Shown here: positions 9,639 to 18,983 of the stretch, in pieces
Layout: each line of letters starts with the position of its first letter
Position numbering within the stretch: position 1 is the stretch's first letter
Assembly: GCA_964407695.1 (NCBI GenBank)
Contig: CAYOWQ010000005.1
Location: 1 to 64,000 of the forward strand
Length of the DNA: 64,000 bases
From: CAYOWQ01 sp964407695
Lineage (GTDB): Bacteria; Planctomycetota; Phycisphaerae; Phycisphaerales; SM1A02
Direction of reading: 5' to 3'
Made by a program: the position numbers and the translations under genes
The notes under the pieces: model-generated
The model's database searches: none
Told to the model about the DNA's origin: nothing
The model's input: only the letters and a program-made list of their open reading frames with translations

Positions 9639-10342
9639 TCAATTCCTGCATGCTCGCCATCGTCGTGTCCGGCATGTTGGCGCAGACACCGCCGCCCGCA
9701 TCGCAGCCGACGGAGTCGTCGCCCCCGGCGTCGAGCCGCCCCGCAGCGCCATCGCTCGACGAGCTTCTCAACCTGGATCCGAGTTCCGAGGAGGCTGGGC
9801 AACATCCCGAGGACGCTGCCGCCGAGCGCGCCCGACGGGAGCAGCTCCAGCGCTCGCTTAACGAGGAGAAGCCGTCCGACGCGTTCGAAGCTGCGGTTCA
9901 GGGCATGGCCGCAGCAGCCGACCAACTGACACTGCATCACGATCCCGGGATCGACACCCAACGGATTCAGGAGGATGTTCTGCGTCGGCTGGATGCAGTG
10001 ATTCAAAGCGCTCGCAAGAAACAGCAGCAACAATCCTCTTCAAGCCAGTCGCGGAGTCGCTCGCAGCCACAACAGGCGCAGCCTCGACCCGCCTCCGACC
10101 AGTCGCAGGATGGCTCCCGGCAGCAGAATGCCCCGGCAGCCGATGGTGTTCCACTCCAGCCGCCGCCGCCCGAAGGCGGCCCGATCAATTCCATCATCGA
10201 CGAGTCGAGGTCGGAATGGGGCAGCCTGCCTCAGCGCGTGCGAGAGATGATTGAACAGGGCATGACCGACCGGGTTTCGCCGCTCTACAAACGTCTCACC
10301 GAAGCCTATTACCGGCGCCTTGCGGAGGAATCCTCGAAATGA
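9635..10342 (+). CDS. Exported Gln/Ser/Pro-rich hypothetical protein
   Basis: A 235-residue protein with a short hydrophobic N-terminus that probably serves as signal peptide (cleavage near MLAQ). It continues with a Pro/Ser-rich region, a helical block (DAFEAAVQGMAAAADQLTL), a Gln/Ser/Arg-rich linker including QQQQ runs, and a compact conserved-looking end (RVREMIEQGMTDRVSPLYKR, then EAYYRRLAEE). From memory, that ending recurs next to DUF4175-like genes in planctomycetes, so a partner role is likely, but no activity can be assigned. It overlaps its neighbours by 4 bases on both sides, which implies translational coupling. Confidence 0.75.
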   Translation: MINSCMLAIVVSGMLAQTPPPASQPTESSPPASSRPAAPSLDELLNLDPSSEEAGQHPEDAAAERARREQLQRSLNEEKPSDAFEAAVQGMAAAADQLTLHHDPGIDTQRIQEDVLRRLDAVIQSARKKQQQQSSSSQSRSRSQPQQAQPRPASDQSQDGSRQQNAPAADGVPLQPPPPEGGPINSIIDESRSEWGSLPQRVREMIEQGMTDRVSPLYKRLTEAYYRRLAEESSK

Positions 10343-11433
10343 ACCCCGCTTGGCTGGTCGTTGCGGCCATGATCCTCGGCCCGTCTCAGGACGCTGCTCC
10401 GGTTGCGCCGCCTGCGGCGGATCGACCGGAAGATGCCTCGGCCGGGCCAAAGCCCGCGAAGGACGTTTCCGGCGCTCAGAACCAGCCCTTGGACGAGGAG
10501 ATTACGCCTCAATCCGTGCGCTCGATCGCCCGTGGGCTGAAGTATCTGCAATCGCTCCAGAATGACGATGGCTCGTTTGGACGAATCAGGTATGAGCGTC
10601 ACGTGGCTGTGACATCACTGGCGGGAATCGCATTCCTGGCCGATGGAAACATGCCCGGCCGCGGGAGTTATGGCGACAATGTGCGCAAGGCCCTCGACTT
10701 TGTGCTCGCGAACTCAACGGAGACGGGCCTGATCGCCACCGAGAACTCGCACGGCCCGATGTACGGCCACGGGTTCGCGACCCTTTTTCTTGGTGAGGCC
10801 TACGGCATGAGCCCCGACGATGCGCGCGTGCGTGATGCGCTAACTCGCGCGGTGGCGCTCATTGTGAACACCCAGAACAACGAAGGTGGGTGGCGCTACA
10901 ACCCTGTGCCCACAGATGCCGATGTCTCCGTGACGATCTGCCAGATCATGGGCCTGCGCTCGGCACGCAATGCGGGCATCAAGGTCCCAAAGGAAACCAT
11001 CGACAGAGCCGTGGAGTATGTTCGGCGCTGCCAGAATCCCGACGGGGGATTCAAATACATGTCGCAGGCGGGCGGATCGGCGTGGCCGCGAACGGCCGCA
11101 GGCGTGGCCAGCCTCTTCTATGCCGGAATCTACGAAGACGACTCGATCAATCGCGGGCTTGATTACCTGTTGCGCAACGCCATGCCCGGACTCGACAATC
11201 CGATGACGCAAGCCCACTATTTCTACGGCCACTACTACGCCGTGCAGGCGATGTATCTCGCAGGTGGAAAGTATTGGTCCACCTGGTGGCCGGCGATTCG
11301 AGATGAGTTGATCGCCACCCAGCAGGCCGCCGGGGGATGGGAAGACAACCAGGTTAACGAGTCATACGCCACGGCGATGGCGCTCATCATACTTCAGATG
11401 CCCAACCGGTATCTCCCGATCTTCCAGAAATGA
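10339..11433 (+). CDS. Prenyltransferase/squalene-oxidase repeat protein, exported
   Basis: 364 residues with an N-terminal hydrophobic signal, a Pro/Ala-rich linker and then an alpha/alpha-toroid made of repeats of the squalene-cyclase/prenyltransferase type. Visible repeat cores are LKYLQSLQNDDGSFG, IVNTQNNEGGWRY, VEYVRRCQNPDGGFKY and LIATQQAAGGWED. The DxDD acid motif of squalene-hopene cyclases is not seen, so this is probably not a terpene cyclase; proteins like it are common in planctomycete envelope operons with no assigned substrate. It overlaps the genes on either side by 4 bases. Confidence 0.85.
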   Translation: MNPAWLVVAAMILGPSQDAAPVAPPAADRPEDASAGPKPAKDVSGAQNQPLDEEITPQSVRSIARGLKYLQSLQNDDGSFGRIRYERHVAVTSLAGIAFLADGNMPGRGSYGDNVRKALDFVLANSTETGLIATENSHGPMYGHGFATLFLGEAYGMSPDDARVRDALTRAVALIVNTQNNEGGWRYNPVPTDADVSVTICQIMGLRSARNAGIKVPKETIDRAVEYVRRCQNPDGGFKYMSQAGGSAWPRTAAGVASLFYAGIYEDDSINRGLDYLLRNAMPGLDNPMTQAHYFYGHYYAVQAMYLAGGKYWSTWWPAIRDELIATQQAAGGWEDNQVNESYATAMALIILQMPNRYLPIFQK

Positions 11434-12611
11434 GCCGACGACAACAAACCGACATTTCGATCCTGTTCGCGCTGGTCGCCTTGTGGCATGCGTCCGGGGC
11501 TCCAGCGATTGCGCAGCAGGTGTCCCTGATCACGACGGACGGCGCGTCGCGCGAAGTCCAGTTGCTGGCGGTGCAGGGCCAGACACTCGAGGTTCGCAAC
11601 AGCACGGGCATCACCAGCGCGATTCCGCTGAACCGCTGCATCGGGTGGACACGTCTCAACCAGATCGAGACGCCGGAGGAGCCCGTGGTCACCGTGACCT
11701 TCGATGACGGCCAGCGGCTCGTCGGGCCGGCAGGCGCGATTGTCGCCGAGGCGGATTCCCTTCGCTTTCAGCATCCCGATTTCGGTGCTGTCCGACTTCT
11801 GCCCGACCACATGCGCTCGCTGCAGCTTCAGCCGGAGATCGAGATTCCCAAGGCCGGCAGAGGCGATGTGATCGTGCTCGCCAACGGCGACCGGCTTGAG
11901 GGCATCATCGGATCCCTCGGCAGCAACATCACTCTGGAGCCGCTTGACGCAGCGCCGGGCCAGACGGTTTCAATCCCGTTCGATCGCGTTGGCGCGATTT
12001 CGTTGCTGACTCCACCGAGGCCCTCAACGCTTCCGCGGGTCTGGCTCGACGACGGAACGGTCGTGGATATTCAACAGATCACACTGGGAGATGATGGCCT
12101 GTACCGGCTGCGGGGCGTGTCGCTTGTGCAGAGCGAGCAATCATTGTTGCTTGATTCAGGGGCGGTGGTGGGCTTGCTGTTTTATCCCCCGGGAATGATG
12201 CCGCTGGCCTCGACGCCAATCGCCGCGGTTCAGGCCCCCGCGTACCGCCTCTCGGTTCCGGAGCCAAAATCCAACGCATCTTTGGCGCCCCTGGGGGTGG
12301 AGCCGATCACCATCGTCGGGCCCCTGCGCGTTGAGTATCGCATGCCCTCGGGATGGACTGAGGCACTCCTTATCGCCGACGCCCTGCTTCCGGAGGACAG
12401 CCGCCAGTACGCTGACTTCGACGTCATCATCCGATCGGACGGTGCGCCACCCGCCACATTGCACTTTGATCGCTCAAGTCCGTCGGGCCAGATCCGCGCT
12501 GCCGTTTCCGGCCCGAAGTTCTCGATCGAAATCACCGAGGGGCGGTTTGGACCTGTGCAGGACCGCCTTGTACTCTCGCAGGCAATGTTGCTGTCGATCC
12601 AGCATCCCTGA
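11430..12611 (+). CDS. Exported hypothetical protein (envelope operon gene 4)
   Basis: 393 residues with a probable signal peptide ending near AIAQQ. The body is beta-rich, with repeated short modules that read like Sm/SH3-style barrels, for example DGASREVQLLAVQGQTLEVR, FDDGQRLVGPAGAIVA and LANGDRLEGIIGSLGSNITL. No catalytic motif or named family is recognised. It is last in the overlapping operon starting at 6159. Its final 80 bases overlap the 3' end of comEC on the opposite strand, so neither transcript has an intergenic terminator here. Confidence 0.75.
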   Translation: MSRRQQTDISILFALVALWHASGAPAIAQQVSLITTDGASREVQLLAVQGQTLEVRNSTGITSAIPLNRCIGWTRLNQIETPEEPVVTVTFDDGQRLVGPAGAIVAEADSLRFQHPDFGAVRLLPDHMRSLQLQPEIEIPKAGRGDVIVLANGDRLEGIIGSLGSNITLEPLDAAPGQTVSIPFDRVGAISLLTPPRPSTLPRVWLDDGTVVDIQQITLGDDGLYRLRGVSLVQSEQSLLLDSGAVVGLLFYPPGMMPLASTPIAAVQAPAYRLSVPEPKSNASLAPLGVEPITIVGPLRVEYRMPSGWTEALLIADALLPEDSRQYADFDVIIRSDGAPPATLHFDRSSPSGQIRAAVSGPKFSIEITEGRFGPVQDRLVLSQAMLLSIQHP

Positions 12612-15072
12612 AGGCCTTCACTTTCATCGCGCCATCGGGCCAGATGACGACACTCACCGCGCCGTCACGGCAGGTCACCCATCGCCGCCCGTTCGTTGCG
12701 ACCGATTGCCACCTGTCTCGCTGCATCCGCCGCGGCCCTGTTGACTGAAGCACGACTTCTGGATCGAGAAACTTCACGAATCCTTCCGCCTCGGCGTTGA
12801 AACTGCCGTGATGCGGCAGCTCGAGGATGTCTGCACCCAACACCTTGCCATCGCGCATGATCGATTCAATCGCCCTTGGCCCGATGTCGCCGCACAAGAG
12901 AATCGACCGGCCCTCGAACTCCACTGAAACGACCTGCGATGAATCGTTCACTTCCTTAAACGAAGCAGGCGAACGCGGGTGAATCCACGTCCACGTCGCA
13001 TTGCCAAATCGCTCCACTCGGCCGGCGGCGGCCACTTCGATCTCAATGCCACGAGAATCGGCATGATCCAGCATGAATGCCGCTGCACCGTCGGCGTCCT
13101 GATCCGCAGCCTTGAGAAACTGGTCCGTCACGATCAGGCGGCCCACCCCGAACTCGGCAACCAGGTCCGGCACCGCCATGAAGTGATCCAGATTCGGGTG
13201 GCTCACGATCACGGCGTCGATCCCGACCACGCCGAGTTCGCGAAGCACCGGCACGATGCTTCGGCGTCCAGCGCTCGAATCGTGCCCGCTTCCGGCGTCA
13301 TATACGACCGTGCTCCCACCGCTCCGCACGACGTAACACGATCCATCACCGACAGCGATCATGTCCATCCGCAGCGATCCTGACCATCGCGGCATGGCCT
13401 TGGCCGCCACCGTGATCAGGACGGTTGCGCCAACCATCATCAATCCGGCAACGCGAAGTTCACGCCGGCCTGTTCCAAGCGTCATCGCCACTCCGGCCAC
13501 GGCGGCGCACGCCACGACTGCACTCAGTTTGGGCAGGTTGATCACACCGAAGGGAACCAGGTCAATCGATTGAATGAGGCCGATGAAGAGTCCGGTGAGC
13601 AAGCCAAGCATCCCATCCAAAAGGTGGGCCACGGGTGCGGCAACAATCAGCAAGATGAGTCGCACATAGCCGATCGCCAGCACCGCCGACGCCACCGGCA
13701 AAGACACCAGCGTGCCCACGACCCCGACCGGTGAAATCATTCCGAAGTGGTACGCGGTGATGGGCGCTGCGATCAGCCACGCCACGATCGCCGCCGCGAG
13801 CGCCTGCTTGGCCACGAGACCCGCACACCATCTCCACGTCCATGTCGGAGGACCGCGCATCATCCAGGTCACGACCCTGGGCTGGAGCAGGACCAATGCG
13901 TAAACCACGGCGAAGCTCAATTGGAATCCGGGATTGAAGAGGTCTTGCGGCCGCCACAGAAGGAGCACCACGGCACTCAGCGAGATGATCCCCAGACCGC
14001 TCCAACGTCGCCCAAGACCGATGGAGAGGCCGGCACAGATGGTCATCACGCCGGCGCGCAACACCGGCGTCTCCGGTCGAACGAAGATCAGGTACGCACA
14101 AACGACCGCCAGCATGAGCACCCCGTGCCATCGCCGAGGCGTGCGGCCGAGCCGCACCAGCCACACCACCGTCCCTGCCAGCACAACCAGATTGAATCCG
14201 CTGATGGCGATCAGATGCGTGAGCCCGGTTCGACGGAACGAGTCCTCCACCTCAGCGAGATCCGGCGACTCATCTCCAAGCAGCATGGCGACCAGCAGGG
14301 CATCGCGGTCGACCGACGAACCCCGAGTCGGTATCTGCTCAATGAGATCACGTCGAACTCGGTCACGCCATCGAAGGAACTGCGTCCAAAGCGATGGCGA
14401 GTGATCCTCGACAACATCCACCAGCCGCGTGTGCTCCACCGTAACAAAACCGCTCCGTCCCTCCATTCGCATCAGTCGCTGGCGATCGATTTCACCGGGG
14501 TTCAGAGGGGGACGCGGCGGAGCAAACATTCCGAACACCTCAACATCGTCGCCGATCCGACCGTTGACGTCGCCACGCTGCACAAACACGCGAAGCCGTC
14601 CCTGCGCTGTCCGAAACGTTCCCGACGAATCGACCATCGACTCCACGCCAACATCAAAGGCGATCGCCGGCTCTCGAAGATCGAATCGGCGCATGAGGCC
14701 GCGTGGACCCATCCCTCGTTCCGGCGTCGACAGAATCTCACCCCGTACACGGATCAGGCCCGGCTCATTGTGCATCAGCTGCGCTGCGTCGTTCGGCGGC
14801 GCGCTCGCCAACCTGCCCGACACCATCGCCCATCCCAGCATTGAGATTGAGACCAGTATGCAGGCCGTTCCCCACGTGGCGTTGCGGGAAGCCGCCAAGA
14901 TCGAGATAGCCGCTCCAATCAACGCGGCTATTCCGAACGTCTCCGTCCAACCTGGCCAATACCATCCAAGGCTGATCCCCCCCGCGAATGTGACGGCGAC
15001 CCAGGCTAATCCGCGGCCGTCGCCGTCAGAAAGCCCCTCGTCCTCCACTCCTTCACGATCGTCTGCATCCAT
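12532..15072 (-). CDS. comEC: ComEC/Rec2-type DNA-uptake channel protein
   Basis: 846 residues with the ComEC plan. Several membrane helices at the N-terminus are followed by a soluble DUF4131-like region, then the competence domain with many helices (LLVAMLLGDESPDL and LTHLIAISGFNLVVLAG are the family signature area) and a C-terminal metallo-beta-lactamase domain with SHPNLDHF. ComEC carries single-stranded DNA across the inner membrane during natural transformation. No other competence gene is present here. ATG 15072 has GGGGG eight bases upstream; a TTG at 15081 overlapping the trpD stop is an alternative. It is co-transcribed behind trpD and its last 80 bases overlap the opposite-strand gene. 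Confidence 0.92.
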   Translation of the reverse strand: MDADDREGVEDEGLSDGDGRGLAWVAVTFAGGISLGWYWPGWTETFGIAALIGAAISILAASRNATWGTACILVSISMLGWAMVSGRLASAPPNDAAQLMHNEPGLIRVRGEILSTPERGMGPRGLMRRFDLREPAIAFDVGVESMVDSSGTFRTAQGRLRVFVQRGDVNGRIGDDVEVFGMFAPPRPPLNPGEIDRQRLMRMEGRSGFVTVEHTRLVDVVEDHSPSLWTQFLRWRDRVRRDLIEQIPTRGSSVDRDALLVAMLLGDESPDLAEVEDSFRRTGLTHLIAISGFNLVVLAGTVVWLVRLGRTPRRWHGVLMLAVVCAYLIFVRPETPVLRAGVMTICAGLSIGLGRRWSGLGIISLSAVVLLLWRPQDLFNPGFQLSFAVVYALVLLQPRVVTWMMRGPPTWTWRWCAGLVAKQALAAAIVAWLIAAPITAYHFGMISPVGVVGTLVSLPVASAVLAIGYVRLILLIVAAPVAHLLDGMLGLLTGLFIGLIQSIDLVPFGVINLPKLSAVVACAAVAGVAMTLGTGRRELRVAGLMMVGATVLITVAAKAMPRWSGSLRMDMIAVGDGSCYVVRSGGSTVVYDAGSGHDSSAGRRSIVPVLRELGVVGIDAVIVSHPNLDHFMAVPDLVAEFGVGRLIVTDQFLKAADQDADGAAAFMLDHADSRGIEIEVAAAGRVERFGNATWTWIHPRSPASFKEVNDSSQVVSVEFEGRSILLCGDIGPRAIESIMRDGKVLGADILELPHHGSFNAEAEGFVKFLDPEVVLQSTGPRRMQRDRWQSVATNGRRWVTCRDGAVSVVIWPDGAMKVKAFRDAGSTATLPARVQGGPAQVQTAPR

Positions 15073-15077
15073 GCTCG

Positions 15078-16151
15078 TCAACCCCCGCGAGACACCTCTA
15101 TCAGTCGTTCCAGCGTTGACTGGGCATCCCCAAAATCAACGGCATGCGCAGCCTTCACGAAACCCGTCTCCATGGAATCCGCCACGCCGCCGGCCACCAG
15201 CGCTGCCGCCGCATTGACCAGCATCATCTCCCGTCGCGGCCCTCGTTCATGCCCTTCAATCAGGTCGCGAAACGCCGACGTGGCTTCTTCAAGGCTTCGC
15301 GTTTCCAGCGGATGCGCGGCGTTACTCTCGATCCCAAGCGTTCTTGGATCAAATCGCTCCTCTCTCGTGCGTCCGCGTTCAACATGGATGAGGGTCGTGG
15401 GCGCGTGGATGGAAATCTCGTCAAGCCCATCATCGCTGTGAAGCACGATGCCCCGACACACACCGAGTGCCGCCATGGCCTCGGCCACGTTTGGAAGAAA
15501 CTGCGCATCATAAACCCCCATGATCTGCCGACCTGCCAGGGCCGGGTTGGTCAGTGGCCCAAGCAGATTGAAGACCGTCGGAAAGCTCAATGCCTTTCGC
15601 GCTCCAACCACGCGCCGGGCGGCCGGGTGATGGTTGACTGAAAAACAGAAACAGATCCCGGCCTCGTCCAGACACCGGGCCTGGGTCCCGGGATCCGCGT
15701 CGACATTCACCCCGATCGATTGGAGCACCTCCGCAGATCCCCGGCCCGTTCGAGACCGATTCCCGTGCTTGGCAACTTTCACCCCCACCGCGGCCGCGAT
15801 GATGGCCGCCAGTGTCGAAACATTGAACGTTTTCGGAGCACCGCCGGTCCCTGCCGTATCGAGAATCTGACTCGGGTCAATTGGTGTTGGAATTCTGACG
15901 ACATGGCGCCTGAGCACCGTCGCGGCCCCCACCAGTTCCCCTGCCGAAATCATCCGGGACGACAGCAGCGCCAGGAATGCTCCAATCTCGGCATCATGCA
16001 CGCGGCCGCCAATCAGGATCTCGAAGGCCTCCTCCATCGACGACCGGTTGAGCCGGTCGCCTTGAAGCAGAATCCGCAGCGAGGGACCCAGGTCCGCCGG
16101 ACGGCTTGGCTGCGCGAATTCGGAGGGGCCGGGTCCAGTCACAGCTCTCAT
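15078..16151 (-). CDS. trpD: Anthranilate phosphoribosyltransferase
   Basis: TrpD transfers the phosphoribosyl group of PRPP to anthranilate, the second step of tryptophan synthesis. The PRPP-binding glycine loop DTAGTGGAPKTFNVST, the KHGNRS motif and the later SDDGLDEIS segment are all visible. The usual GTGGDG loop reads GTGGAP here, a modest variation. About 357 residues from ATG 16151; a TTG at 16178 is also in frame. No other trp gene is in the window, so this is an isolated copy. It runs into comEC with a 4-base junction. Confidence 0.92.
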   Translation of the reverse strand: MRAVTGPGPSEFAQPSRPADLGPSLRILLQGDRLNRSSMEEAFEILIGGRVHDAEIGAFLALLSSRMISAGELVGAATVLRRHVVRIPTPIDPSQILDTAGTGGAPKTFNVSTLAAIIAAAVGVKVAKHGNRSRTGRGSAEVLQSIGVNVDADPGTQARCLDEAGICFCFSVNHHPAARRVVGARKALSFPTVFNLLGPLTNPALAGRQIMGVYDAQFLPNVAEAMAALGVCRGIVLHSDDGLDEISIHAPTTLIHVERGRTREERFDPRTLGIESNAAHPLETRSLEEATSAFRDLIEGHERGPRREMMLVNAAAALVAGGVADSMETGFVKAAHAVDFGDAQSTLERLIEVSRGG

Positions 16152-16296
16152 TCTCAGGGCGTCTTCTGCCGGCGGCAAGCTGGTGTCTGCGGGCGCCTAC
16201 ACTTGCCTCCCGATTCCAGTGAACGGATGATGTGACGCCCTCGAGATCCAAGGTGAGATCGTCGAGCCCGGATGCATCGTCAGAAACGAGTTGCCC

Positions 16297-16764
16297 ATGC
16301 CCCCCTCGGAGACATTGATGGACTCCTCAATTGAGATCATTCGTGCTGCAGCCGCCGATTCAGGGGCTTTCGCTGAGATTCGGACGACTTCGATTGAGAT
16401 CGGTTGCCGCGCCAAGGAGAGCGCCGCCGAGGCCTGGTATCGAGTCAGGCGGGAACAGGACCGCTGGGTTGTCAGCCTTGAAACTCCCGATCGATGGCTG
16501 TCAGAATCGATCGAGGCTGATCTCATGCACTTTGGCGATCCCCTCGAAGAACTGGTGGAGGAAGAGCTGATAGAACTCGGATGGAGCGGCAGCATGCCCG
16601 GTATCAAGCATTACCGATCCGACGACATGCAATACACATTCAAGGTCGAGGTGCCGGCCACGGGTGACGCGGCCGACGACGCCCGCACCGCGGCCCTATG
16701 GCTGTTGGCGTTCGAGGCTGCGTTCCGCGAACTGGGCGACATGACCGGCGAGGACGAAGAATGA
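16297..16764 (+). CDS. Hypothetical small cytoplasmic protein
   Basis: A 155-residue acidic protein without signal peptide or membrane segment. It alternates strands and helices (RVRREQDRWVVSLETPD, then LEELVEEELIELGW, then QYTFKVEVPA and an Ala-rich helix). The pattern resembles small alpha/beta proteins of the YbjN type, but that is only an impression. ATG 16297 is preceded by a weak ACGAG; TTG 16291 is possible. It lies divergently from trpD and about 100 bp before the glycosyltransferase. Confidence 0.65.
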   Translation: MPPSETLMDSSIEIIRAAAADSGAFAEIRTTSIEIGCRAKESAAEAWYRVRREQDRWVVSLETPDRWLSESIEADLMHFGDPLEELVEEELIELGWSGSMPGIKHYRSDDMQYTFKVEVPATGDAADDARTAALWLLAFEAAFRELGDMTGEDEE

Positions 16765-16861
16765 CGCGCCTCGGTCTGACGATTCCTGATCAATCGGACG
16801 CCTTCATCCCTTCTCGATGGTGCGTTCAAGTGCGTTGGCATCTTCGTCGGCGACGATCTCC

Positions 16862-18322
16862 ATGAGTTCGACTCGCGTATTGATGCTTGGATGGGAATTC
16901 CCTCCGTTTATCACGGGTGGCCTCGGCACCGCGTGCTATGGATTGACCCGCGCGATGGATCGCCGCGGAATGGATGTCACTTTCGTTCTTCCCAAGCACA
17001 TCGACGAGGACCACGCCGACCACATCCGGCTGATCAGCCCCGCCACCTCGACGAGCGACGGCACGCCTTCGGTTCAGATGCGAAACCCGGCGGCGCCGGC
17101 CGAGCAGGCAACATCAATCACTCAAGGATCTGACTCCGCTCCGGCCGTCTTTGAACGAATCCGCATTCTTGATGTGCCCGCCGAATTCATTCACCCCTAC
17201 CCGTCCGAGAAACCGGGCCTTCCGGTCGGCGAAGCCGAGGCCGCCGCAGGACCCGCGCATCATCAACACAGTGCGATTCATTCTGCCGGCCCGATGACAC
17301 ACCTGTGGAAGCTCGAGGCCGCCGTTCGCTCGGCGATTCCGGAAGCTGAAGGCCGATTCTCCTCGGGATTCACGCTTCAGCAGCAGACTGTCGACTATGG
17401 CGGCGACCTCATCGGTCAGGCCGAGCGATACGCCCGATTCTGCGTCGCCGCGACGCGACACATTGATTTCGACGTCATCCATGCCCATGACTGGCTGACG
17501 TACCCGGCAGGTCTGGCCATCGCGGCCGTCAGCGGCAAACCCCTGGTCGTCCATGTGCATTCAACGGAATTCGACCGGTCCGGTATCCATGTCAACCAGC
17601 CGATTTATGACATTGAACGTCGCGGCATGCATGGCGCCATCAAGGTCATCTGTGTCAGTCAGTTGACGCGAAACCTTTGCGCCAATCGATATGGTGTGCC
17701 GGGGAATCGTCTGGAAGTGGTCTACAACGGCGTGGACCTTGACCCCGGCGCGACGGGAATCGAAGCGATCGAAACCGGTGACAAGATCGTGCTGTATTTC
17801 GGCCGCATCACCATGCAGAAAGGCCCGGAATATTTCATCGCCGCCGCGAAGCGCGTCCTCGACTTCATGCAGGACGTGAAATTCGTGGTGGCCGGCTCGG
17901 GTGATCAGGCCCAGCGGATGATTGAGTTGGCGGCGTCGTATGGCATCGGCCACAAAGTCGTGTTTACCGGGTTCTTACGTGGCAACGACATCCAGCGCGT
18001 CTTTGCGCTCGCCGATCTCTACGTGATGCCGAGCGTCAGCGAGCCTTTCGGCATCGCGCCCCTCGAGGCCCTTGGCCACAACGTTCCCGTGTTGATTTCG
18101 AAGTCTTCGGGTGTCAGCGAAGTCCTGACTCACGCCCTGAAGGTCGACTTCTGGGACGTCGACGATATGGCCAACAAGATCGTTGCCGTGCTTCGTCATC
18201 CACCGCTCTCACGAACCCTGCTCGAGCACGGCCGTTTCGAACTCCGCAGACTCACATGGGACGGCGCCGCCGTCCGCTGCGAACAGATCTATCACGCAGC
18301 CATTGCCCAGATGCGCCGCTGA
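16862..18322 (+). CDS. GT4/GT5-type glycosyltransferase (glycogen-synthase-like)
   Basis: 486 residues with the GT-B fold of glycogen synthase-like glycosyltransferases. The start MLGWEFPPFITGGLGTACYG is the nucleotide-sugar loop, FDVIHAHDWLTYPAG is the acceptor-side motif, and the C-terminal domain carries YNGVDLDP, VLYFGRITMQKGPEYFI and the E-x7-E motif region VSEPFGIAPLEAL. The likely role is synthesis of glycogen or another glucan or polysaccharide from an NDP-sugar; the exact donor cannot be read. Residues 60-170 form a longer, less conserved insertion. ATG 16862 is chosen because it directly precedes the conserved first strand; ATG 16817 would add 15 poor residues. Confidence 0.88.
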   Translation: MSSTRVLMLGWEFPPFITGGLGTACYGLTRAMDRRGMDVTFVLPKHIDEDHADHIRLISPATSTSDGTPSVQMRNPAAPAEQATSITQGSDSAPAVFERIRILDVPAEFIHPYPSEKPGLPVGEAEAAAGPAHHQHSAIHSAGPMTHLWKLEAAVRSAIPEAEGRFSSGFTLQQQTVDYGGDLIGQAERYARFCVAATRHIDFDVIHAHDWLTYPAGLAIAAVSGKPLVVHVHSTEFDRSGIHVNQPIYDIERRGMHGAIKVICVSQLTRNLCANRYGVPGNRLEVVYNGVDLDPGATGIEAIETGDKIVLYFGRITMQKGPEYFIAAAKRVLDFMQDVKFVVAGSGDQAQRMIELAASYGIGHKVVFTGFLRGNDIQRVFALADLYVMPSVSEPFGIAPLEALGHNVPVLISKSSGVSEVLTHALKVDFWDVDDMANKIVAVLRHPPLSRTLLEHGRFELRRLTWDGAAVRCEQIYHAAIAQMRR

Positions 18323-18382
18323 TTTCTTGATTGATTCACGCCGATGTGTCTGTCAGAATAGACCCGACGACGGGAGATCCGC

Positions 18383-18931
18383 GTGGATCGGCAAACCTTC
18401 GAACGACTCGCACTGGATCATCTTGATTCCGTTCATCGCCTGGCGATGCAGTTGTGCCGTCGACCGGACGTGGCCGCAGATCTGGTGCAGGAGACCTATC
18501 TCAAGGCGTTCCGAGCCGGGGATCGCTTTGAAGAGAAGGGCGCCGGGATTCGGGCCTGGCTCTTCAAAATCCTCCACAATGCCTATTTTAACCGCACCGC
18601 CAAGGAGCGCAATCAGCCGGTCACGGCCGAGTCCATCCTTGAAACCGCCGATCCCGAACCCGGGCCCGATGCCCCATCGCCTGCTTGGGATCTGTCCACG
18701 CTCAATTGGGATCATGTCGATGACCGCCTGCGTCAGGCCATCGACCGATTGAAGCCCGAATATCGGACCGTCCTGCTGTTCTGGGCGGTCGAAGGAATGA
18801 AATACCGCGAGATCGCGGACATTGTCGACGTCCCTGTTGGGACCGTTATGAGTCGACTTCATCGTGCCAGAACCATCCTAATGCAGGAACTTGCCGAAAT
18901 GGCTGAAGAAATGCGCCTCCAAAGCGGTTGA
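18383..18931 (+). CDS. ECF RNA polymerase sigma factor
   Basis: A 182-residue sigma-70 family protein of the extracytoplasmic type. Region 2 is seen as DVAADLVQETYLKAFRAGDRF followed by IRAWLFKILHNAYFN, and region 4 as the helix-turn-helix LKPEYRTVLLFWAVEGMKY then EIADIVDVPVGTVMSRLHRAR. The GTG at 18383 has GGGAGA upstream. The next gene (18984) encodes a single-pass membrane protein that probably acts as its anti-sigma factor, giving a two-gene stress-sensing unit. Confidence 0.94.
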   Translation: MDRQTFERLALDHLDSVHRLAMQLCRRPDVAADLVQETYLKAFRAGDRFEEKGAGIRAWLFKILHNAYFNRTAKERNQPVTAESILETADPEPGPDAPSPAWDLSTLNWDHVDDRLRQAIDRLKPEYRTVLLFWAVEGMKYREIADIVDVPVGTVMSRLHRARTILMQELAEMAEEMRLQSG

Positions 18932-18983
18932 CCTATGGTGAGGCAATGCTCTGCCTGGTTTTCCTGAAGTTGCGAATCGCCTG

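Noticed and set aside
13747..14844. A 365-codon open frame on the plus strand
   Set aside because: Antisense to comEC; extremely rich in His, Pro and Arg, as expected for a shadow frame.
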